64,000 nucleotides of DNA from Casuarius casuarius (Eukaryota; Chordata; Aves; Casuariiformes; Casuariidae). Under the pieces are notes generated by a model. That model was not told the origin of the DNA. It was given only the letters and a program-made list of their open reading frames with translations, and searched no databases. Below, piece after piece: positions 57,201 to 64,000 of the stretch (position 1 is its first letter; every line of letters begins with the position of its first letter). The stretch spans positions 2,326,021-2,390,020 of the forward strand of contig PTFA01000055.1 of the NCBI GenBank assembly GCA_003342895.1. The letters are read 5' to 3'. A program made the position numbers and the translations under genes.

Positions 57201-60200
57201 AGGGCTTTTTTGTCTTTAAATAGCTCCCTCAGAAAAAGTGGATTTATGGAGGGTAATTGAGTCTTCACGCTCAGCTGGAAATAGATCTGTACATCTTATG
57301 TGGAAGGTATATATACTTTTTGTGATTTGATGGTCACAGTGGTATCTTGCAGTAGATGTTGCATTTGAAAATTTGTGTTGTAGGACATAAAAGCAAGTCT
57401 GAAACATTTAGGTCTTACCGTCACCAAAAAAGGACCTCACTGAACTAAAGGAAAAATGAAGTTTTTTGTTGACTGAGCAGTAGATGAGTACAGCTTTGTA
57501 ATTGGTGCGGAAGGGGCAGGTCTAAGTGTGTCCAGAAAAAAAAAATCTGGAAAAATCTGATTGAAAAGCCTTGCAACTGCTCTTAAGCAATACAGTTTAC
57601 CAAAGCTGTGTTTTAACTCTCTTCAGTTTTCTAGCAGAGTAACCATAGGCTTTTTGTTTCAAATCTCACTATTTGACTTTTAAACCTCTCCTTTAATGGA
57701 ACTGTTGTAGCTCACTGTTCTGAAGATGTGACTGAAGGAAAGTACTTTGCTTTTATAAATATACTGTAATCATACTGGTTTGACCTGGATATTTATGTAT
57801 TGAAATTACTGAAAAAGACGTCTGGTCTTATGTTGAAGTTATATCTTAAGTAACTAATGCAGAAGTGTAACTTCTGAAGAAATTTCCTGATCTCTTCAGG
57901 CAGTGTTATGTTAGATCACTTGTTATTTTATTAGAAGGTTTTAAGAGGTTTTTACTCTCTTGTGATAAAATTATTCTTAGAGCACAATGTAGCACCAAAA
58001 AGTATTCAAGATGTAGCATCAGTGACACGATGGAAGTAAAAACATACTTTCTAATTGTTTACAGAACTGCTATTATGCAGTAGTGAGATGTTCTGTTGAA
58101 TCTATATTGAGTAGCAAAGTGATGAGCTTATTGTGAATTAGAATATGTTTGCATTCAAAAACGCAAACATTCTCCTCCCTCTCTCAATTATCTTCGTAGT
58201 TGTGTAGTTTTTTATTAGAGATAAAATGTCTGAATACAGTAATATACTTTTGACTATATAAATGACACTGTGAAACACTTACTACTGAATATATTTTTTT
58301 AAATAGCTATTAAATCACTTTCTACCACCTGGGAGAATTCTAGGCTACAGAATACAGTATTTTCCGGAAAACAATGCTTCTCTTAAGATGATGAACATCA
58401 CTACTAATAAGAAAATTACTTTACTTTTAAATGATGAGGCATATATAATATCTGTTATTGCCTATAATTCTGCTGGAGATTCTCCTGAAGCTACTTTGAG
58501 GATTCCATCTACTGATGAAAAAAGTAAGATTTCTGAATATTGTGATATATTTTTCTCATTATGTCAAATAATCTTTTTGACATTTGCTTAAGTTCAGTCA
58601 TAGTGGAAGCAAAACTCTGCTATGGATTTTTTTTGTCTTAGATCTATAAATACGAGAGGCTGTACAGAGATGTGTAGTCCATTACTCTTCTGGCAGTGGG
58701 GAAACATCAAGTCTCTCTGCTTTATTTAATCCATTCAAAGTTGTGGAGACTAAACTGAATAGCATGCTTCACAACAGAAGAGAAATTAAAGTTACTGGTA
58801 TAATGTTATCTTTCTGGTTGTCATATTTTGTTATCGGATATGGTACTACTTTTATAGATGATTACTGTTGGGACCCTTGCTTTAGCACATAAGAGAGAGC
58901 TAACAATGTTATTAGGATTTCTATTATTTATTTATATATTTTAATCTTGGACCTCCCAATTCTGTTTCACCTATCTACCAACTCATGAAATTTGTTACCA
59001 CAGGATATTTTTACAGTGTGTTAAACAACGTCACATAAACAAAGATGTGTTTAATAGAAGTCCTTAAGATGCATTAATGGAAGCTGAGAGAAACATTTTT
59101 TCTGTTCTCATATGTGTTCCCGAAGTATACCCAGTTCTGCCCACTGTCAGGGACAGGGAGCTGGTCTCCCGCAGCACATTAGTTGTATTCTTTGGCTCTT
59201 AGTTTAATTCTGGTATCTCTGTTAAACTTGTATTGCAACAGTCTGCTGCCTAGCCACACTCCAGAAGGGAGGTTACGTTTGACACACTGAATCACTTCTA
59301 CATCAGTTTTCTCATGGGAAAAAAAAAGTGTAAGTGGCCCTCTGGGATTGCTTAGTCACATTCCAATCTGATCAGAAAATTAGATACGTAGACATGATCT
59401 CATCTTGTCCTGGAGGTTGCCGACTACCTCTCTATCCCACAGTAAGAGTCTTCCCGTCTCTTTCCATATTGTGACATTTTTTTTCTACACTAATCTTTTT
59501 TTTCCAGTGCTTTGCCAGGTTGAGTTTTAACTCAGGCTTACAGTACCACTGTTCTGTAGCTTGACAGTTCCCTTTTCCTTAACTGTCTCTGTACTTGCTG
59601 GTTTGATTTACCGATTTTGTGTTTCTTTCTGAAGTTCCAGTCAAATTTTCTGTATCTACACTATTTGCAGCCAACAAAGTGTAAAGTGCATCATGAGAGA
59701 GAGGGGCTTATCTTTGATTCTGTATGTGTAAATCTCCTTGTGTATTATCTCATTAATTTTTCCCTCCCCTACCCCTTTTTTGGTTACAAGTTTGACCACA
59801 TAAACGTGCATGTACATATAAATGAAGCAGTGTTTTACAATCTCCACTCTTTTTATCTTGGCAAATTTTCATGCTCTTCTCATGAAACAATCTGTTTGCT
59901 ATCACTGAATTGTTTTCTTACTGCAGTTTTTACTCTGATTAAATTTGTAACGTTTTCTGTTAAATTTTTAGTGTCTCAGATTATTGAGACAGCGTGGACC
60001 TTTAGAGCAAATGAAGAAGTGGTCGTGGAATGGATGGCCTCCAGATCAGAAGTAACCAGATATCTTGTTGAGTGGTATGAGGACCTGGAGATGGATCCTT
60101 TTTGTAGATCGTGGCTATATATATCAAATTCTACAAACTGGAGAACTAACAAGAGTACGTTAATTTACCCATTACAGCTGTGACAATGTACAGATGTGCA

Positions 60201-63200
60201 TGTATTTATATGTAGACTGGAAAGCAGAAACAACAGTGAAGCCACAAGAAGCTGATTTTGAAAATAAAGTTAGCATTATTTCTCTACTTTTGGTCAGATT
60301 GATCAGTTTCATACTTAAAGTATGTATTTAAAAGAGTAAAGGGGATTAAGATACCTAACTTCTACTGGCTTCTAGATGAAGCTAACAGGAATTGGGCATC
60401 TCCTTTATATCACCTTTCAGATCCCCTTTGATCCTGATACAGAACACAATACTGTAAATTGTATCTATTATGCACATAAAGCATAATAAAATTGACATTT
60501 GAAAGATGCATAAATTTAATATTAAAGGATTTGAACTCTTGCAGCTTTTCTTAGAACATTTTAAAAACAACAGTATTAAGTGCTTTATTGAAATCTGTGT
60601 GTAATTTAATAGCAATTTTAACTGCCTCAAATTTTCACACACCATGCAAGATGGTATTTGTTCCCATATAGAATTAGGCAGCAGATTTCATGTTCAAGCA
60701 CTTATGTGGCTTGATTTTTCTGGCATGAAATTTCAAGTAGGGAGGCCTGACAGATGCACGCTATTTTAGCAGAGAGATCTAGAACCAAAAAACTGAATTC
60801 AAAGATGGGAAAGAACATGTGTCTTCATGTGTGTTAGAATAAGAAATCTTAAAGAGAATTTCAGGGGAAATGTTCCTTTAAAATAAATAAATGGAGTAAT
60901 TGGTCAATTTGGCATGTTAAATATCTTAGTAAGATTTGTATATATGACCGAAGGTGTTTCTTAGATGTTTGAGTAGCTGTAAGATGCATGGGCAAATAGG
61001 TGAGGATCTGCTCATTTTTTTCTTTGAGGCCTACTTTAATTGCAAAATTTTCTAAATAGTAATGATTTGGCTGTGTGCACGTAGTTGCCACAAAAAATCT
61101 AACTTTACAACAGTGTGTAGAGGTCAAGAAATACGTACAAAGGGAAAACTGTGAATGTTAATATCAATGTGAATATCCCTTGTGTGTTGTCTTTAGATAA
61201 TAAAATAGAAATGCATCTGTTTTTCTTTAAACATCTGGATATTTATTTTACAAACATAGGAACAATGGTTAAAATGTTTAGTATACATAAGAAAGTGAAT
61301 TTTGGATTATTTCTTGTTTGGTTCTCCATTGGTGAAATTAAATTTATTAAATTTGAAGATCACTCATGTTCATGTAAGGATCTTTCTGAATCGCACATTA
61401 AGGAAAAAAATTTCAGTCTTCAGGAAACAAGTACTCTGCATTTTCTATAGTGAAAAGGAGCATATGGTTTGTTCATGGTGACAGTCTAGCTTGCCTATGA
61501 AATTTGTTTTATAGGCTTAGACAACACTTCTTTGAGTAGTGTTTCTGTTGCAGTAAAACAAAAATCTGCTTGAAACAACGTTTTGAAATAAGATGGGTAA
61601 GTCTGGAGTTTTATCCTGAAAATTGCTCTGTGCTATTCCAACAAGTTGCTGTGAGGAATAAAATGCTATTTATAGACTCTCATTTAAAATTCCTTGGTGC
61701 GAAGCATGATGGGGAGAGATCTTTGTTTACCCTGAACATAAGTTGGACTTGATGTTTCAAGGAGACTTACTGTTGCTCAGGCCTGTTTCCAGCGTTTCTT
61801 TGTGGAATTTTAGAGCACCATGTGGACCATCATAATCTGTGCTGAACTGTAATACGTGTAAGGAATGGAAAAGCAGCCAAGAGCTGACATAGTGCAGGGG
61901 TCTGTCTATAACAGCTGAACAAGCTGCAGAACTTGAGGAAGGAAAGGTTTAGGAAACCCTTTACACTCGCTTCACCCAGCTGGATGTGAGGACACAGATG
62001 TGGCCTTCCTGAGCTGAAGAGTTCCTTGTAAGCAGGGAGGAGTGCACTCCTTAAGTGCTGGGCTGCCAGATCATTCAGAGTTTGAAATATCATTTCCAGA
62101 ACTATGTCTTGAAGTACATAAAATTCCAGTGCAGAGATTTTGTTTGTAGAATTGTACTTTTGAGTCAAGTTGGTTAGAAGTAGATCTGCAGTTTGCATAA
62201 CTGGAACCTCAACATGAGGTTAAGAATCAGAGCTCCCTTGTGCCTTTTAAACTGTTTCTATGATTCACGTAAACTCTCCTCTGCAGAGGTAAAAAAACTA
62301 AAGATGATGTGATAATCAAAGATATCCACTGATGTATCATTGCATACTGGATTTTTGAAGTTTTGGAGACAGTTTTTATTTTCAAACTGTGAGAGATGAG
62401 TAGGTAGCTTCATGCATAGAAGCTACATAAGGTTGAAGTATAATTACTTATTCGAAGTATTTTAGTGAAAAATGAGTCAGAATGCAAGCACTCTTAGGAA
62501 TACTATCAAATAGTTCATTGCGTTAAATGTAGTAATGAACATTTAAGATAAATATATACTGTTTATTAAAAAGCTGAAGAAAATACAAGTATGGAGCAGA
62601 ACATATTTAGAATTCCATCTCCAGCTAGCAAGAAATTGCAGGATTTTTTTTACTTTTGTTGTATGAATTTTACACAGAGAATTAAGTAAACATCTTTTTT
62701 CTTTGCAGAAACCTTTAAACCATTTATATGCTATAACATCTCAGTGTATCCTCTCTATGGAAATAAAGTAGGAGCTCCATATTCCATGCAGACTTACGTT
62801 CAAGAAAAAAGTACGTATTTACAACTATTAATGCTGTGAAAGCTGCGTTGTGGATCTGTTAAGGTGCATAATCTTTGAGCAACTTGGTACTGACATTCCT
62901 GATTTCTGTTCATAAACCAACTCTATGGTATTGTTTAGTAAAGAAAACGCACATCTTGATACAAGTATGGTGTTGTTTGAATCTACTCGTTTGTCGTAAA
63001 GTTTACATACTGTTTATAAAGATTTGTTATGGATGTTGGCACAAACATATAATTTTTTTAAACTGATAATATCTTAAACTTTGCATCTATGTTTAGATAT
63101 ATAATTAGATTTGATTTTAGCGATATAATGACTGAGTTAGTTGTGCCATATTTGTTACTAATACATGAGGAAATCTGCTCACAGAGTAAAATGGAAGTGC

Positions 63201-64000
63201 TTGCTTTTCTTAAATTTTATAATACAAGAGAATATGTGCAGTCCTGCATATTAAAAATCGTAAAAAGCCCATGGAGCTTTGAGTTGGACAGAAACTGTGG
63301 ATGAAAATGTTTTTTGCGAGGAGGGAAGGGTTCATTATTTGTAGAAGTGTAATGTCAATTCACTGACTTTATACAGCTAGCTGTAAGACTCTAGTTCACA
63401 GATAAGCTTAAGATTTCAGGTAAAAATTTTAATTTGTGTGTGCATATATGCATAGGTCTATACATGTGTGCACAGAGGTAGTACCATGCAGCATTAAACA
63501 GCGTGAATGACTAGGAGATGGTAATGGCGTATACAGTGAGTAATCATTTTTACAAGCATAGCTAGAACTTGCTTTTGAATGCTTTCCTGCTAATAGAGAC
63601 CTGTGAGAGTATTAACAGATATTTTACCTCTCAACTTCTCTGTGATGTTTTGAGGATAGAGACTTTTAGTTATCTGAAGGTCCTCAAATGCAGTTACTAA
63701 AATAGAAGCTGGGAGGTGCTACCAGAAGTAATCACGTTAGAGAGGGTGAGGAAAGTTAGGGACTCTACTGGAGCACTATTAAGACATACAATTACAGCAG
63801 CTAATGCTACTGGTATGCGCAAAGTAACACGGATGGATAAAATTGTGACACTTAGACTTACTTGGTTTTTTTTTTTCTAATTTATAATACTTCTGTGTAG
63901 AACCATCAGAAGGACCTGTGGCTGACACAGGCATTCCAGGCAAAAATGAAATTACAATTAAATGGAAGGAAATTTCAAAAGATAAACGAAATGGCTTTAT
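45197..64000 (+). CDS. IL31RA: IL31RA-like gp130-family cytokine receptor, 5' eleven coding exons, 3' end outside window
   Basis: Type I cytokine receptor of the gp130 family; in mammals it pairs with OSMR to bind IL-31 and signals through JAK/STAT (family knowledge). Exons: 45197-45251, 47594-47890, 49249-49369, 50933-51117, 52830-52984, 55947-56112, 57224-57306, 58307-58523, 59972-60154, 62709-62810, 63901 onward. They give about 554 codons with all phases consistent. Order: signal peptide (1-17), Ig-like D1 (19-117), cytokine-binding D2 (118-219, four Cys) and D3 (220-326, WSEWS at 312-316), FNIII D4 (327-427), D5 (428-521), D6 (from 522). IL31RA rather than IL6ST or OSMR is chosen from segments such as NISCIYYFNVELACSW, KVDLWRVIESSRSAGNRSVH, TNWRTNK and KPSEGP, and from position after DDX4. 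The Ig domain is absent from mammalian IL31RA. Transmembrane and cytoplasmic exons lie beyond the edge. Confidence 0.9.
45252..47593 (+). other. IL31RA intron
   Basis: AT-rich; A15 run at 45866-45880. Open frames here (for example 46221-46610) show no homology. Confidence 0.6.
45866..45880. repeat. Poly(A) tract, 15 A
   Basis: Fifteen A after GGAAG in the first coding intron of IL31RA. Confidence 0.9.
47594..47890 (+). CDS. IL31RA: IL31RA exon, N-terminal Ig-like domain (D1)
   Basis: The acceptor is GTTTTTAG and the donor GTAAGT; 297 bp, phase 1-1, one whole domain. Residues 19-117 include LKLFCVLG (Cys45), the core Trp62 in HIIWKLNHE, NVVNETVSSVTI and HVKCFIKY (Cys98). The pattern follows gp130 D1 (VCVLKEKC, YIVWKTNH, IINRTASSVTF, LTCNI). 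Three potential N-glycosylation sites are Asn56, Asn78 and Asn88. Mammalian IL31RA has no counterpart. The first disulfide pair of gp130 D1 is not present. Confidence 0.9.
47891..49248 (+). other. IL31RA intron
   Basis: Single N at 48252; no repeat or exon recognised. Confidence 0.6.
49249..49369 (+). CDS. IL31RA: IL31RA exon, first half of cytokine-binding domain D2
   Basis: The acceptor is GTAATTGTAG and the donor GTAAGT; 121 bp. Residues 118-157 read FPPDTPGNISCIYYFNVELA, then CSWTSGRQTNLTTSYTLYRK. Cys128 and Cys138 are the first conserved pair; NISC.YY....L.C.W matches mammalian IL31RA closely. Confidence 0.95.
49370..50932 (+). other. IL31RA intron
   Basis: An open frame at 50066-50521 is long (151 codons) but low in complexity and without homology. 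Confidence 0.6.
50933..51117 (+). CDS. IL31RA: IL31RA exon, second half of D2
   Basis: The acceptor is TTTTTTGTAG and the donor GTAATT; 185 bp. Residues 158-219 include GSSCQSKTESCSFYY (Cys174, Cys181: second conserved pair) and FCFQVKAENVLGEASSDCVP. The VKAEN.LG segment is conserved in the gp130 family. Cys195 and Cys211 have no counterpart in human IL31RA or gp130 and may form an extra disulfide. Confidence 0.95.
51118..52829 (+). other. IL31RA intron
   Basis: AT-rich with a short C-rich patch near 51187-51201; nothing else recognised. Confidence 0.6.
52830..52984 (+). CDS. IL31RA: IL31RA exon, first half of D3
   Basis: The acceptor is CCATTCTAG and the donor GTAAGT; 155 bp. Residues 220-271 start EKFKFPPEILSVQKIAGVER, then LLAVTWKKPEKIIPSQDLNC, then RVRYRNL. 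They match the mammalian EPPKIFRVKPV, IQIEWIKPE and LKYTLRFRT stretches. The linker proline pair and the core Trp are conserved. Confidence 0.93.
52985..55946 (+). other. IL31RA intron (3 kb)
   Basis: Contains a T16 run (55180-55195), a GC-richer patch at 55400-55700 and a weak tRNA A-box-like stretch near 54780. No exon recognised. Confidence 0.55.
55180..55195. repeat. Poly(T) tract, 16 T
   Basis: T16 in an IL31RA intron. Confidence 0.9.
55947..56112 (+). CDS. IL31RA: IL31RA exon with WSxWS box (second half of D3)
   Basis: The acceptor is TTGCTTGTAG and the donor GTAGAC; 166 bp. Residues 272-326 include SLNLTGLWDSTEYAVAIQCI, then SVESKFWSEWSREKM. The W-S-E-W-S signature of type I cytokine receptors lies at residues 312-316 (56067-56081). 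Human IL31RA has YNLTGLQPFTEYVIALRC and KFWSDWSQEKM here. Confidence 0.97.
56113..57223 (+). other. IL31RA intron with purine-rich tracts
   Basis: The + strand is strikingly purine-rich at 56265-56410 and again around 57010-57115. There is an A16 run at 56494-56509 and a TATA/CATA-rich patch at 56705-56750. Confidence 0.6.
56494..56509. repeat. Poly(A) tract, 16 A
   Basis: A16 in an IL31RA intron. Confidence 0.9.
57224..57306 (+). CDS. IL31RA: IL31RA exon, start of FNIII D4
   Basis: The acceptor is CTTTAAATAG and the donor GTATAT; 83 bp. Residues 327-354 read APSEKVDLWRVIESSRSAGN, then RSVHLMWK. This aligns with human APCGLELWRVLKPAEADGRR and PVRLLWK, one of the strongest arguments for IL31RA identity. 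Confidence 0.94.
57307..58306 (+). other. IL31RA intron
   Basis: Nothing recognised. Confidence 0.6.
58307..58523 (+). CDS. IL31RA: IL31RA exon, rest of FNIII D4
   Basis: The acceptor is TTTTAAATAG and the donor GTAAGA; 217 bp. It encodes GRILGYRIQYFPENNASL, then MNITTNKKITLLLNDEAYII, then SVIAYNSAGDSPEATLRIPS. The last part matches human VSMISYNSLGKSPVATLRIP almost residue for residue. Confidence 0.95.
58524..59971 (+). other. IL31RA intron
   Basis: No exon or repeat recognised. Confidence 0.6.
59972..60154 (+). CDS. IL31RA: IL31RA exon, FNIII D5 first half
   Basis: The acceptor is AAATTTTTAG and the donor GTACGT; 183 bp. It encodes SQIIETAWTFRANEEVVVEW, then RYLVEWYEDLEMDPFCRSWL, then YISNSTNWRTNK. 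It matches human EDQLVVKWQ, MIEWFPD, LSWE and ATNWTIQQ. The Cys of human FQCIE at the domain start is not present. Confidence 0.93.
60155..62708 (+). other. IL31RA intron (2.6 kb)
   Basis: AT-rich; no coding exon or transposon recognised. Several 60-120 aa open frames on both strands are without homology. Confidence 0.6.
62709..62810 (+). CDS. IL31RA: IL31RA exon, FNIII D5 second half
   Basis: The acceptor is TTTCTTTGCAG and the donor GTACGT; 102 bp. It encodes TFKPFICYNISVYPLYGNKV, then GAPYSMQTYVQEK. Human has KLKPFWCYNISVYPMLHDKV and GEPYSIQAYAKE. Confidence 0.96.
62811..63900 (+). other. IL31RA intron
   Basis: Nothing recognised apart from a T-rich tract before the next acceptor. Confidence 0.6.
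63901..64000 (+). CDS. IL31RA: IL31RA exon, start of FNIII D6, cut by window edge
   Basis: The acceptor is TTCTGTGTAG. It encodes PSEGPVADTGIPGKNEITIK, then WKEISKDKRNGF, and runs off the window. It aligns with human VPSEGPETKVENIGVKTVTI and TWKEIPKSERKGI. Confidence 0.94.

Overview
The window looks like a stretch of a bird chromosome. The evidence is vertebrate genes with GT-AG introns, low repeat density, CR1 LINE remnants as the only clear interspersed repeats, and the gene order DDX4 then IL31RA on the same strand (human 5q11.2 has the same order; in chicken DDX4/VASA is Z-linked). A crocodilian or turtle cannot be excluded from sequence alone. There are two 20-base N gaps (6967-6986 and 34161-34180) and two single Ns (22941, 48252); neither gap breaks a reading frame.

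Layout, all genes on the + strand. (1) 1-21.7 kb: 3' two thirds of DDX4 (VASA), the germ-cell DEAD-box RNA helicase. Thirteen exons were placed by hand; splice phases are consistent from 933 to the stop codon at 21127. All helicase motifs are present, and a poly(A) signal lies at 21660. The 5' exons are off the left edge. Introns contain two CR1 fragments and three short tandem duplications. (2) 21.7-45.2 kb: about 23 kb between the genes. It holds a composite CR1 remnant (26.8-27.7 kb), simple repeats and a CpG island at about 38.94-39.45 kb. A strong splice donor at 39668 follows the island, which is probably a promoter and first non-coding exon, plausibly for IL31RA. (3) 45.2-64 kb: 5' part of a gp130-family cytokine receptor identified as IL31RA. 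Eleven exons cover the signal peptide, an Ig-like domain, the cytokine-binding module with a W-S-E-W-S box, two fibronectin III domains and the start of a third. The gene continues past the right edge, where the transmembrane and cytoplasmic parts must lie.

The most notable observation is the Ig-like exon (47594-47890) of IL31RA. Mammalian IL31RA runs directly from signal peptide to cytokine-binding module and lacks this domain. Here a single phase 1-1 exon encodes a domain that resembles D1 of gp130 (IL6ST). It looks like an ancestral module kept in this lineage and lost in mammals by clean exon loss. No functional link between the two genes is implied: DDX4 acts in germ cells and IL31RA is a cell-surface receptor; they are simply syntenic neighbours.
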